Source: Salinisphaera sp963835375 (GTDB lineage Bacteria; Pseudomonadota; Gammaproteobacteria; Nevskiales; Salinisphaeraceae). Taken from it: a DNA stretch of 64,000 nt. Shown one piece after another: positions 9,189 through 20,186 of this stretch. The first letter of the stretch is position 1. Each line of letters begins with the position of its first letter. A program made the position numbers and the translations under genes. Below the pieces are notes generated by a model. The model was not told the DNA's origin. It ran no database searches and saw nothing but the letters and a program-made list of their open reading frames with translations. The stretch spans positions 248,001-312,000 of the forward strand of contig CAWIGB010000038.1 in the NCBI GenBank assembly GCA_963835375.1, in the 5' to 3' direction.

Positions 9189-12144
9189 CTACAGCGCGGC
9201 GATCCGGCCGCGCTGCTCGGTCAGTTCCAGACTGTTCGCGTTCGAGTTCCTCGGCCTGCGCGCGTGCCTTGTCCACCACCTCGGCGGGCGCCTTGGAAAC
9301 GAACGAATCGCTGGCGAGACGGCCGCGGACCCCGTTCAGGTCTTTTTCGAGCTTGGCCAGGCGCTTGTCCAGTCGGGCCAGTTCGGCTTCGGTATCGATC
9401 AGCCCGGCCAGCGGCACGCGCAGCTGCATGTCGCCGACCAAGGCCACCGCCGACTCGGGAATTTCGGCGGCCGGCAGTTCATCGACCGACTCGACCCCGG
9501 CCAGGAAATCGATGGCCGCACGATGCGTGGCGAGGCGCTCGCGATCCGACGCGCTGGCGTTGGCCACGATTACGGGAATCTTCTGGCGCGGCGCGATATC
9601 CATTTCACCGCGAATGGTGCGCAGGCCGTTGATGACTTTCTTCAGCCATTCGATATCGGCTTCGGCGCTCGCGTCGATGCGCGACTCGTCGGCCGCTCGG
9701 GTAGGCTTGCCGCGAAATGCTCTCGCCACCGGGGGCGAGCGCCGCGCCGCGCGCCAGGGGTGCCACGCGTTGCCAGATCTCTTCGGTGATGAACGGCATC
9801 AACGGGTGCAGCAGGCGCAGCGTGGTTTCGAGTGTGCGTACCAGCGTGCGCCGCGTGCCCGCCTTGGCCGCATCCGAGGCATCGCCCGACAGCACCGGCT
9901 TGATCAGTTCGAGATACCAGTCGCAGAAGTGATGCCAGGTGAAATCGTGGATGGCATTGGCTGCGAGATCGAAGCGATAGCTCTCGAAATGCTTGGCCAT
10001 CTCGGCTTCGAGCCGCTGCAGGCGCGATACGATCCAGCGATCGGCCATCGACAGTTCGACTTCGTCGTTGTCGGCGGGCACGAAATCGTCCGGGACCTGC
10101 ATCAGCGCGAAGCGGGCCGCATTCCAGAGCTTGTTGCAGAAGTTGCGATAGCCCTCGACGCGGCCCAGGTCGAAACGGATGTCCCGACCGTAGGAGGCGA
10201 GCGCGGCGAAGGTGAAGCGCAGGGCGTCCGTGCCGTGGGCGGTGATGCCGTTCGGGTATTCGGCGCGCGTCGCTTTTTCCACCTTCGCGGCCTTGGCCGG
10301 CTGCATCATGCCGGAAGTGCGCTTGGCGACCAGCGATTCCAGATCGATGCCGTCGATCAGGTCGATCGGGTCCAGCACGTTGCCCTTGGACTTCGACATC
10401 TTGGCGCCTTCGGAATCGCGCACCAGACCGTGGATGTACACCTCGCGAAACGGCACATCGTCCATGAACTCGAGGCCCATCATGATCATCCGGGCGACCC
10501 AGAAGAAGATGATGTCGAAGCCGGTGACCAGTACGTTGGTCGGGTAGAAGGTCGCCAGCGCCGGTGTCTGTTCGGGCCAGCCCAGCGTGGAGAACGGCCA
10601 CAGGGCGGACGAGAACCAGGTGTCGAGGACATCCTCGTCCTGGGTGAGCACGGCATCGTCGGCGAGGCCGTTCTTTTGGCGCACATCGGCTTCGTTCGCG
10701 CCGACGTAGACATTGCCGGCCTCGTCGTACCAGGCCGGAATGCGATGGCCCCACCAGAGCTGGCGCGAGATGCACCAGTCCTGGATGTTGCGCATCCATT
10801 CGAAGTAGGTCTTGGACCAGTTCTCGGGGATGAAGCGGATGCGCCCGTCCTCGACCGCCTCGATCGCCGGTTTGGCGAGCGTTTTGCGCGTCGACGAACC
10901 ACTGATTGGTCAGCATCGGCTCGATCACTTCATTCGAGCGATCGCCGTAGGGCTGCATGATCGTCTTGTCTTCGGCCGCGATCATCAGGCCTTCGGCATC
11001 GATGGCTTCGACGATCCGGCGGCGCGCTTCGAAGCGATTCAGGCCGCGATATTCGTCCGGTACCAGATTGATGGCATCGACCGTCATCGCGTCCGGCGTA
11101 TCGCCCGAAGCCACGATCCCGGCGGCCTGGGCGGCGGCGTCCGCGTACGGCGCGCCGTCCACGCGCAGGGCCGCCGATTCGTCCATCAGCCGGTACATGG
11201 GAATATCGTTGCGCTTGGCGACTTCATAGTCGTTGAAGTCGTGCGCGCCGGTGATCTTGACCGCGCCGGAGCCGAAATCCGGGTCCGGGTATTCATCGGT
11301 GATGATCGGAATCAGGCGACGCTGGGCCTTCGGTCCGACCGGAATCTCGCAGCGCAGGCCGACGATCGGCGCATAGCGTTTGTCGTCCGGATGCACCGCG
11401 ATCGCGCCGTCGCCCAGCATGGTTTCCGGGCGGGTGGTGGCGATCGAGATATAGTCGCGCGTCTCGCGAAAGGTCTCGTTGCCGTCTGCGTCGGTTTCCA
11501 CATATTCGTAGGTGGCGCCGCCTTCAAGCGGATACTTGAAGTGCCACATATGGCCGTCGACTTCGGCGTTCTCGACTTCGAGATCGGAGATGGCGGTATG
11601 CAGCACCGGGTCCCAGTTGACCAGGCGCTGGCCGCGATAGATCAGGCCTTTCTCGTACAGATCGACAAAGACCTTCTGCACTGCCTCGGACAGGCCCGCG
11701 TCCATCGTGAAGCGCTCGCGCGACCAGTCGACCGAGGCGCCGAGCCGGCGCATCTGTGTCGTGATATGGCCGCCGGATTCGGCTCTTCCATTGCCAGATG
11801 CGGTCGACGAAATCCTCACGGCCCATTTCGTGCCGCGAACTGCCTTCGGCCTCGACCTGGCGCTCGACCAGCATCTGGGTGGCGATGCCGGCATGGTCGG
11901 TGCCGGGCTGCCAGAGCGTGGGCACGCCCTTCATGCGGTGGTAGCGGGTCAGTGCGTCCTGCAGCGTATCGTCCAGCGCGTGGCCCATGTGCAGCCGACC
12001 GGTGACGTTGGGCGGCGGCAGCATGACGCAGAACGGGTCGCCGGGTGCGTTCATGTCGGGCGCGAAATAACCGCGCTCTTCCCAGACGGGATACCAGCGG
12101 GCTTCGATCGCGTGGGGGTCGAAGGTCTTGTCCATCTCGGCCAT
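9189..12144 (-). CDS. valS: Valine--tRNA ligase (four frameshifts)
   Basis: A class I aminoacyl-tRNA synthetase of about 980 residues, charging tRNA-Val with valine in the cytoplasm. The HIGH signature appears as HMGH within PPPNVTGRLHMGHALDD, and KMSKS as AKMSKSKGNVLDP. The editing domain, the anticodon-binding domain and the C-terminal coiled coil (ELARLDKRLAKLEKDL) are all present. The chain is spread over several frames joined near 11786, 10886, 9696 and 9231. At each site the family sequence is restored by removing one base (for example WFVDAKTLAKPA near 10886). The last shift restores an ending ...LTEQRGRIAAL with TAG at 9189-9191. Gene order pepA-holC-valS is the conserved gammaproteobacterial one. 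Confidence 0.9.
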
Positions 12145-12258
12145 GGAAGGTCTCTTTATCGGGTGGTGCGCGGCGGTCGGCCGACCAGTCTGCCGGCGGC
12201 CGCACCGTGTTCCAAGATCGAAGCCCGATCGGCATGGCTGCGATCGTGCTTGCGCGGA

Positions 12259-12693
12259 TCAGCGGGCGGCGATCTTGTGCGTGGTCAGCTGATAACCGCG
12301 ATCCTTGAAAAAACGGTACTGCCGGCGGGCTGCCGCCATGGCCTCGGGGCCGACGATTTCATTGTGCCGGGCGAAGCGCGAGAAGAAACCGCCGACCTCG
12401 CCGCCGATGTTGATCAGGACGTCGTCGAAGCCGGCCGGCGGTTCGCCTGCCCCGATGATTACGGGCGTGATGTCGTCGTCTGGCTCCAGCGCGTCGGCGG
12501 TGGCATGCGGCACGAAGCTGCCCTGGCGGAAGCGCCAGAGCAGCTCGTCGAGTGCGGCGGCTTGGGCGGCATCCGCGGCATGAATGAACACCCGATGCCC
12601 TTCGCCGTGCGCCTTTTCGGTCAGGCGGCAGGCGAATTGTGCCGTCGCATCGGCGGCCTCGTCTTCAAGAATATAGAAGAAGACTTCGGTCAT
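12259..12693 (-). CDS. holC: DNA polymerase III subunit chi
   Basis: This 144-residue protein matches the chi subunit, which with psi links the clamp-loader complex to single-stranded DNA-binding protein during replication. Typical features are the start TEVFFYILED, the middle stretch LDELLWRFRQGSFVPH and the conserved end region ARRQYRFFKDRGYQL. Length is usual for the family. It lies between pepA (14 bases upstream) and valS (about 110 bases downstream) on the same strand, its classic location. The frame is intact. Confidence 0.92.
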   Translation of the reverse strand: MTEVFFYILEDEAADATAQFACRLTEKAHGEGHRVFIHAADAAQAAALDELLWRFRQGSFVPHATADALEPDDDITPVIIGAGEPPAGFDDVLINIGGEVGGFFSRFARHNEIVGPEAMAAARRQYRFFKDRGYQLTTHKIAAR

Positions 12694-12707
12694 CGGGCGG
12701 CGCCGCG

Positions 12708-14214
12708 TCAGCCCTGCTGCGTGCGATCGATCAGGTACTGCGTGAGCAGGCCAACCGGACGCCCGGTCGCGCCTTTCTCCTTACCCGACTTCCAGGCCGT
12801 GCCGGCGATGTCCAGATGCGCCCAGCGCAGCTTGCGCGCGAAGCGGTGCAGGAAGCTCGCCGCGGTGATCGAGCCGCCGGCGCGACCGCCCACGTTGGCC
12901 ATGTCGGCGAAGTTGGAGTCCAGATCCGACTGGTAATCCTCCCACAGCGGCATCGGCCAGGCGCGATCGCCGACCGTATCGCCCGCGTCCCGCAGCGCAC
13001 GCCGCAGCGGACTGTTGTTGCCATACAGCGCCGACGCATGATGCCCAAGCGCGATCACGGCCGCGCCGGTGAGCGTGGCCATGTCGACCACCGCGTCGGC
13101 GTCGTAGTTGCGCTCGACGTAGGTCAGGGCGTCGGCCAGGGCCAGACGGCCTTCGGCGTCGGTGTTGAGGATCTCGATGGTCTGGCCCGACATGCTGGTC
13201 AGAATATCGCCCGGCTTGTAGGCATTGCCGTCCGGCAGGTTTTCGGTGGCTGCAATCACGGCCACGAGATTGACCGGCAGCTCCAGTTCGACCGCGGCCT
13301 GCATGGCCCCGAACACGCTCGCTGCGCCGCCCATGTCGTATTTCATCTCGTCCATGGCGGCACCCGGCTTGAGGCTGATGCCGCCGGCATCGAACGTCAC
13401 GCCCTTGCCGACCAGCACCGTCGGCTTGTCGCTCTTGGCGCCGTTCATGTACTCCATGACGATGAACTTGGCCGGCTGGCTCGAGCCACGCGAGACACCC
13501 AGCAGCGCGCCCATGCCGAGCGCTTCCATGTCGGCTTCCTCGAGCACCTGCGTCTTCACGCCGTCGGCGCGTTCGGCCAGCGCCGTCGCCTGTTCGGCGA
13601 GATAGGTCGGCGTGCAGATGTTGCCCGGCATGTTGGCCAGATCCTTGGCCAGTTTCACGCCGTTCGCGGTGGCCACGCCTTCGTTGACGCCGCGTTCGGC
13701 CGCCGGCAGATCCGAGCGGCGCGGCACCTGGAACACCAGGCGCGACAGCTTGCGGCTGTGCTTCTCGAAGCTCGGGCCCTTGCAGGCCTCGAAGCGATAG
13801 AACGCATCCTCGATGGTCAGCAGCGCCTGCTTGACGCTCCAGCCGAAATCGTCACGCCCGCGCACGTTGAGTTCGGTGAGATAGAACGCTGCATCGACGC
13901 CGCCCATGGCGTCGAGCTCGGCGGCAGCGGCCGCACAGGCCTTCTGATACGCGCGCGTATTGAAGTCGCGTTCCTTGCCGCAGCCCGACCAGCAGGATAC
14001 GATCGCAGAACAGATCATCCAGGCCGTGCAGCAGCGTGGTCTGGCCCAGCTTGCCGTCCATGTCGCCGCGACGCATGACGGAGGCGATGAGCCCGCCGCT
14101 CGCCACGTCCAGGGCCTCGGCTTGCGTGGAGGGCTTGCGGCGGTCGAAGATACCGACGATCACGCAGCCGACCCGCTGTTTTTCCGGGCTGCCGCTTTTG
14201 ACGAGATATTCCAT
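12708..14214 (-). CDS. pepA: Leucyl aminopeptidase (one frameshift)
   Basis: This is an M17-family cytosolic leucyl aminopeptidase of about 500 residues, a hexameric two-metal enzyme that removes N-terminal residues from peptides. In some bacteria it also binds DNA in Xer recombination. The signature NTDAEGRL and the metal/active-site region VGKGVTFDAGG are present. The first part (14214 to about 13979) starts MEYLVKSG, and the rest is in another frame. Skipping one base near 13979 restores a VGLGKERDFN-type junction. The ATG at 14214 has an AGGAG ribosome site. The gene is divergent from lptF, from which about 200 bases of AT-rich DNA separate it. Confidence 0.88.
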
Positions 14215-14413
14215 GCGTTGCTCCTGCAAAGCCGATAATCCTGAGTTGTGGTACCGCGCCTCGAAAGTTCCACGAACCTGCAAATGAAGCGCTTAGGGCC
14301 CGACCAAATGATTCGAGAGCGCGAATTCTACATAAATTTTCGAAAAAATCATCCCCGGCGTAGTCATCGCTGCCAAATGAAACATTCCATCTTCTGTCCG
14401 AGTTTGCCCCTTC
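14215..14413. promoter_or_regulatory. Divergent promoter region pepA / lptF
   Basis: About 200 bases separate the start of pepA (minus strand) from the start of lptF (plus strand). The middle part around 14315-14350 is AT-rich with A and T runs, unlike the surrounding GC-rich genes, and should hold promoters for both directions. I cannot place the boxes with confidence. Confidence 0.35.
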
Positions 14414-15520
14414 ATGCCTAGCGTGATTTTCAGGCACCTGTTCGGGGAGACTGCCAAGACGTGGCTGGTCATCAGCTGTAGTGCTCGTATTTCTGACCCT
14501 GGCGATCGGGCTCTCGCGCTTCATCGGCGATGCAGCGGCCGGCGAGGTGCCGGTTGAATACGGTCGCCACGCTGGCCGCGCTCAGCGTGGTGAGCAATCT
14601 CGATATCGTGATGCCGATTTCGGTGTTGCTGGCCATCATGCTCGTTGTCGGCCGGTTATGCCGAGATAATGAGATGGCCGCACTGATGGCCGGCGGTGCG
14701 GGCCTTTCCGTGATCTATCGTCCCTTTGTCACGCTTGCTGCAGTCATTGCCCTGTTTGCGGGCACGATGTCGATTATCGTCGCGCCACATGCCCAACGCG
14801 AGATGAATCGACTCGGCGCGCAGACCGCGGCCAACGCCGTGCAATCGGTCACGCCGGGGCGATTCGCCAGCTTCGACGACGGCCGGGTGTCGTTCTATGC
14901 CGAAAGCCGGGACGACCAGGGCCGGTTGCACAACGTGTTCGTTCGCGTGCTGCAGAAACACGAACGGCCAGGATCGTCAGACGATCGTGACGGCCACTAC
15001 CGCGCGCCAGAGCGTCAACGATCAGCACGCGGTGACGCTGGTGCTTTCCGACGGCTGGCGCTACGAAGGCGTGCCGGGCCAGGCGGACTATCGAATCATC
15101 CATTTCGACAAGCACGGCATCCGCTTGTCGCCCGCGCGCACGCTCAACGATGACGACTATGACGCCAAGTCCACACTCACCCTGATGCGCGCAGTGACCA
15201 GGGCAAGGCCATATCCAAGTGGCAGACGCGGATTTCGGTGCCGCTGTCGATTTTCATCCTGGCGCTGATCGCGCTGCCGATCGGGCGGGTGCCGCCGCGA
15301 GCCGGGCGCTACGGGCGGGTGATCGTGGGCATTCTGTTCTTCGTGATTTATCTCAATCTCGTGAGGCTGTCCGGCCAGGCGATCGAGAGCGGTCTGTTGC
15401 CGGCCATTGATCGGCGAATGGTGGGTGCACGTCGTGGTGCTCGCGATCGCGGTGGTGCTGATTGCGCGTGAGAGCGGCTGGCCCGGCGCGGCGCGGCGGA
15501 GGAGCCGGCATGAATGCTGA
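14414..15520 (+). CDS. lptF: LPS export ABC transporter permease LptF (five frameshifts)
   Basis: LptF is one of the two inner-membrane permeases of the LptB2FGC complex, which extracts lipopolysaccharide from the inner membrane. The pieces read in order: VIFRHLFGETAKTWLVI at the start, a transmembrane segment LVFLTLAIGLSRFIGDAAAG, the MPISVLLAIMLVVGRLCRDN stretch, the periplasmic jellyroll part (DDGRVSFYAESRDDQG), and C-terminal membrane helices beginning SVPLSIFILALIALPIGRVP. Frame changes are needed near 14476, 14555, 14965, 15195 and 15415. The last frame ends with TGA at 15518-15520, overlapping the start of lptG (ATGCTGA), as is usual. The start may be ATG 14414 or GTG 14423. Confidence 0.8.
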
Positions 15521-16579
15521 TCATCGATCGCTATATCGCCCGCGCGATCCTCGCCGCTACCGGCATGGTAGTGGCGGTGATCGCGGCGCTGTTGTCGCTG
15601 ATGCTGTTCATCGGCGAAGTGAACAACATCGGGCAGGGCAGCTTGGGGCTGGCCAAGATTCTGGTCTGGTGCGTGCTCATGCTGCCGGCGCGCATCTATT
15701 TGGTACTGCCGGTGGTGTCGCTACTGGGCGCGCTGCTTGCACTCGGCGCGCTCGCGGCCGGCAGCGAACTGGTCGTCATTCGCAGTGCCGGCGTATCGAT
15801 GAAGCGGCTGGCCGTCTCGGTGGGCATCGCCGGTTTCGTACTGGCGGTGATCACGGTCGTGCTCGGCGAGCTGGCGGCGCCGGCCGGCGTGCAGAATGCG
15901 ACGATGCTGCGCGACAAGGCCCGCCACGGCGAAGCCGGTCGCTCGGTCGACAACGGTTTATGGCTGCGCAACAGTGGTTATGTCCTGCGTATCGACTCGG
16001 TGCTGCCGGGCGGGCGTATCAAGGGGCTCGATGTCTATCGCCTGAACCAGGACGGTCAGCTGCAGCTGGCGGTGGCCGCCAATCGGGCGCATGTCGACGG
16101 GCAGAAACTGATCGTCGACCAGCCGCGGATCACGCATCTGACGCTGAAGCACAGCAGGACCGAATCGCCGCCGCAGATGTCGCTTCCCATCGCGATCAAG
16201 CCGGATGTGCTGGAACTGGCGGTCACCCAGCCCGACGAGCTGTCGTCCTACGGTCTTGTGGCAATACATCGACTATCTCGACGCCAACGACATCAATGCC
16301 GACGACTACAAGCTGGCGCTCTGGCGCAATATCGTCACGCCATTCACGGTCTGGGTACTGGTGATCTTCGCATTGCCGTTCGCGTTCGGGTCGCTGCGCA
16401 GCGCCAGCGCCGGGCAGCGCTTGTTCATGGGCGGCCTGATCGGTCTGCTGTTCTTTCTGGTCAACGAGATCGTGGCCTCGACCGGGCCGGTCTACGGCAT
16501 ACCGCCCTGGATTGCGGCCAGTCTGCCCACCGTGCTGCTCGCCGGCGGGACGGGTTACTGGATGCACCGGCTGAACTGA
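15514..16579 (+). CDS. lptG: LPS export ABC transporter permease LptG (one frameshift)
   Basis: LptG is the second permease of the lipopolysaccharide transporter. The protein of about 354 residues begins MLIIDRYIARAI, has membrane helices at both ends and a periplasmic jellyroll between them, the standard layout. Near 16257 one extra base moves the frame; the continuation reads WQYIDYLDANDINADDYKLA and ends with ...AGGTGYWMHRLN. The ATG lies inside the end of lptF, so the two are translationally coupled. The gene ends 9 bases before the end of the convergent amidase gene. Confidence 0.85.
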
Positions 16580-16588
16580 TATCGCCCG

Positions 16589-18089
16589 TCACTCGTCCAC
16601 GCCGGCAATTCGTGGCAGGCGGTCGAACCAGGTGCGGCCCGCTCGATCTGGGCGGCGAGCTGGAACAGCAGCGTCTCGCCGCCGGGCGGGCCGACGAACT
16701 GGCTACCGAGCGGCAGGCCCGATTCGCCGATGTGCAGAGGTACCGACATGGCCGGCGTGCCGGTCAGGTTGGCGAGCTGGGTGAACGGCACGTGGCGCAG
16801 GTTCTCGTGCGCCATTCGATCGACGATACCCGACGCCAGCAGGGCGCGAGCGCTCGGCATGTGCAACAGGGGCTTGAGCGCGGCGTGCTGCCAACCCGGC
16901 GTGGCCAGTTCGCCGATCGCCACCGGCGGGCTGGCCAGTCGTGGGCGTCAGCAGCAGATCGTAATCGGCATGAAAAGCGGCCAGTGCGCTGCCGGTAGCC
17001 CAGCCAGCGGCCATGCAGCGTGCTGTACTCGACCGCCGAAAGACTGCGGCCGAGATGCGCCATGGCCCGCGTATCGAGTTCGAATTCGTTCGCCCGCGCC
17101 CCGCTCAGCGCGCGGACCTCGTCTACCACGCGAGCCATCTGCACGAACCACATGGATAGAAAATCCTGGCACAGCTGGGCGCCGTCGAGCTTTGGCGCGG
17201 CTGGCTCGACGTCGTGGCCGAGATCGGTCAGGCAGGCGATGGTCCGGGTCAGCGCCGCGCCGGCCTCGGGATGCAGCGGCTGGCCCAGGGGTGATGCCTC
17301 CATCACGCCGATGCGCAGGGGCTTCGGATCGCGCTCGATCGCCTGGCGATAGGGCATGGGCGGGCCTTCGATCCGCACGATCGCGCCCGGCTCGTAGCCG
17401 GCAATGGCATCCAGCATGGCTGCGCTGTCACGAACGGACCGGCTGACCACATGATCCACGGCCGCGCCATGCATCATGTCGGTATGCTCGGGGCCGCCGG
17501 GCACGCGAGCGCGGCCGGGCTTGAGACCGAACAAGCCACAGCAGGCGGCAGGAATGCGGATCGATCCACCGCCGTCGTTCGCCCCGGCCATCGGCACGAC
17601 GCCGGCCGCAACCGCGGCGGCCGAGCCGCCGGAGGAACCGCCGGGCGTATGTGCCGGATTCCAGGGGTTGCGGGTCGGGCCGTTGGCTTCGGGTTCGGTG
17701 ATGCCCTTGGCGCCGAATTCCGGGGTGTTGGTCTTGCCGAGGATATTCACGCCCGAGGTGATGAACCGTCGCACGACTTCGGCGTGCACCGGCGGTTTGA
17801 AACCGATGCGCTTGAGCGCGGCGTTGCCGTAGGTGGTCGGTACGCCGGCATAGTTCTGGAACAGGTCCTTGATCAGAAAGGGCGCGTGCGCGAAGGGGCC
17901 GGTCACCGCCGTACCCGCGCGCTGGTCGGCGATCTCGTCCATGCGCTGGACCACGCAGTTGAGCGTCGGATCGACGGCGTCCAGACGCCGGCGTGCGGCG
18001 GCAAGCACCTCGGTGGCGGAAACTTCGCCGTGCGCGATCAGTTCGGCAAGGCCGAGCGCGTCGTGGCGGACATAGTCGCGATGATCCAT
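16589..18089 (-). CDS. Amidase signature family enzyme (three frameshifts)
   Basis: The protein of about 500 residues belongs to the amidase signature family (relatives include GatA and 6-aminohexanoate cyclic dimer hydrolases). The Ser-cisSer-Lys triad is visible: Lys in PFLIKDLFQ, and the two serines in TPGGSSGGSAAAVAAG. It likely hydrolyses a C-N amide bond of a small substrate in the cytoplasm. The lack of gatB/gatC neighbours argues against a role in tRNA amidation. Frame changes occur near 17005, 16935 and 16625; after the last, the end reads RLPRIAGVDE with TGA at 16589-16591. Start ATG at 18089 (MDHRDYVRHDAL). Confidence 0.8.
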
Positions 18090-18140
18090 TGGCAGCCTTG
18101 TGTCGTTTGAAGAGGTGGCGCGGCAATCGGCCGGTTCCGC

Positions 18141-18166
18141 GGTCTTGTGGGCATGGTCACAAGACC
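18141..18166. repeat. Perfect 9-bp inverted repeat in the amidase/pcnB intergenic region
   Basis: GGTCTTGTG at 18141-18149 and its exact reverse complement CACAAGACC at 18158-18166 are separated by 8 bases. It lies between the divergent amidase and pcnB genes, a stretch of about 300 bases that holds no gene I can support. It could be a hairpin or a regulator site. There is no T-run, so a terminator is unlikely. Confidence 0.35.
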
Positions 18167-18457
18167 GATCCGGCCGAGCCTTTACAGAGCCGGTCGCGGC
18201 CCGACTCCTCGCAGCAGCGTACATGGCTTGCGATTCAGCGTTGCAGCTCGCTCATGTAAACTCATTACAATATGCTCGCCGCGCCTGGTCTGGCGGGCCC
18301 GTGGCCGTCGGCGTCAATTCGTATGACGCGTCGACAGGCCCTAGACTATAGAGCGAACAATTGAGCGCACTGGGGCAGATTCATTAACGAACTAAGAAAG
18401 GTCGAGCCGGACGAGCACGGCATCAAGCGTGGCGATATCAGCGAGGCAGCGCTGTCG

Positions 18458-19678
18458 GTGCTGGATGGACTGCACGCAGCGGGTTATCGCGCCTGTCTGG
18501 TGGGCGGCGCGGTACGCGACCTCCTGCTGGGCGTCGCGCCCAAGGACTTCGATGTCTCCACGGATGCCGAGCCGGAGGCGGTGGTCGAGGTGTTCGGCCG
18601 CAAGGCGCGGTTGATCGGACGTCGCTTTCAGATCTGCCATGTCCGCTTCGGGCGCGAGATCGTCGAAGTCTCCACCTTTCGTGCCGATCCCGCCAACGCT
18701 GATACCGAGGATGCGCGCGAGCTCGACGACGCCGGTCGCGTGCTGCGCGACAATGTGTTCGGCTCGATTGCCGAGGATGCGCGCCGACGCGACTTCGCGA
18801 TCAACGGGCTGTATCTGGACATCGCCGACCATTGCATCTACGACTATGTGGATGGTCTGGCCGACATCGAGGCGCGCCGCCTGCGGCTGATCGGCGACGC
18901 GCGAGTGCGCTATCGCGAGGACCCGGTGCGCATGATCCGTGCGGTGCGCATCGCGGCCAAGCTGGATCTCGCGCTCGATCCGGCCGCCGAGCCGCCGGCC
19001 GACATGATCGAGCTGCTGGCGGATGTGCCCGCGGCGCGTATGTTCGACGAAGTGCTCAAGCTGCTCATGCATCCGTCCGGGCCGCAGGTCTACCAGATGC
19101 TGCGCCACTACGATCTGCTGCGTCCGCTGTTCGAGGACACCATGGCCGTGATCGACTCGCCGTCCGGGGCGGCCAGCGAGGCGCTGATCGAGAAAGCGAT
19201 CGCGAACACCGCCGCGCGCATGGAAGCGAACAAGCCGGTTACGCCGGCCTTCATCTTCGCCGCGCTGCTGTGGCCGGCGGTGCGCGAGGGCGCCGCCAAC
19301 CTGGAGCGCGATGGCACGCCGCCAGCGCCGGCGCTGGCCAGCGCCCAGTCGCAGGTGGTGTCGCGCCAGGTGCAGCGGGTGGCGATCCCCAAGCGATTTT
19401 CGATTCCCATGCGCGAGATCTGGCAGCTGCAACCCCGCTTCCACAAGCGCCGCGGGCGTCATCCCGAACGGTTGATTCCCCATCCGCGGTTCCGGGCGGC
19501 CTACGATTTCCTGCTGCTGCGGGCCGAGGTGGGCGAAGTCGAGCCGGAGCTGGCCGAGTGGTGGACCGTGATGCAGGATGACCCGTCCACGCCGAAGCCG
19601 GCGTCGGGGGCCGGCGCGCGCCGGCGCAAGCGCCGGGGCGGACGCCCGCGCAAGACCGCGGCGGCCGATTCGTCGTGA
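18458..19678 (+). CDS. pcnB: Poly(A) polymerase I
   Basis: This nucleotidyltransferase adds poly(A) tails to RNA and so marks it for degradation. The class II nucleotidyltransferase motif LVGGAVRDLLLG and the catalytic aspartates in KDFDVSTDAEPEAV are at the start. The region RRDFAINGLYLD and the RNA-binding lid follow, and the C-terminus is rich in Arg and Lys (RRRKRRGGRPRK), as expected. Clear similarity extends upstream of the GTG at 18458 to about 18401 (VEPDEHGIKRGDISEAAL), but no ordinary start codon lies in that frame after the stop, so the true N-terminus is unresolved and a frameshift may hide it. The stop overlaps the folK start. Confidence 0.85.
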   Translation: MLDGLHAAGYRACLVGGAVRDLLLGVAPKDFDVSTDAEPEAVVEVFGRKARLIGRRFQICHVRFGREIVEVSTFRADPANADTEDARELDDAGRVLRDNVFGSIAEDARRRDFAINGLYLDIADHCIYDYVDGLADIEARRLRLIGDARVRYREDPVRMIRAVRIAAKLDLALDPAAEPPADMIELLADVPAARMFDEVLKLLMHPSGPQVYQMLRHYDLLRPLFEDTMAVIDSPSGAASEALIEKAIANTAARMEANKPVTPAFIFAALLWPAVREGAANLERDGTPPAPALASAQSQVVSRQVQRVAIPKRFSIPMREIWQLQPRFHKRRGRHPERLIPHPRFRAAYDFLLLRAEVGEVEPELAEWWTVMQDDPSTPKPASGAGARRRKRRGGRPRKTAAADSS

Positions 19679-20186
19679 TGTGCGCGGTCGACCGGCATGT
19701 CGCCTGGATCGGCCTTGGCAGCAACCTTGACGATCCCGCCGGGCAGGTTCGAAGCGCCGTGAGCGCGCTTCGTGCCGACCCGCGATATCGAGGTGGCCGC
19801 CGTCTCGTCCTTGTACCGCACGGCGCCGGTCGGCGGCCCGCCGGATCAACCGATGTTCTGCAACGCCGCCGCGGCGCTGTTCACGTATCTGATGCCGCAT
19901 GCGCTGCTGGCGGTGCTCCATGCCATCGAGACCGCGCACGAGCGCGTGCGGGACGTGCGCTGGGGGCCGCGTACGCTCGATCTGGATATTCTGGCCTACG
20001 ACGATCACCGGCTGGATGACGACGCACTTGAGTGTGCCGCACCCGCGCGCCCACCAGCGCGGCTTCGTGCTGGTCCCGCTGGCCGAGATCGCGCCGGCGC
20101 TCGTGCTCGGTGTGCACGGGCGCGTGGTCGACTGTCTGCGAGAAGTGGCCGGTGACGACGTCCAGCCGTGGGGGGCGCCTGCATGA
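19678..20186 (+). CDS. folK: 2-amino-4-hydroxy-6-hydroxymethyldihydropteridine pyrophosphokinase (two frameshifts)
   Basis: FolK (HPPK) transfers pyrophosphate from ATP to the pterin in folate synthesis. The start AWIGLGSNLDDP and the signature RWGPRTLDLDILAYDD, which carries the metal-binding aspartates, are present. The end reads VPHPRAHQRGFVLVPLAEIAP. The chain crosses frames near 19775 and 20028. The ATG at 19678 overlaps the pcnB stop and the TGA at 20184-20186 overlaps the start of the kinase gene, so pcnB, folK and the kinase gene are coupled. Confidence 0.85.

Noticed and set aside
9131..12005. Long plus-strand frames opposite valS
   Set aside because: Shadows of valS, whose four frame segments carry HIGH and KMSKS signatures.
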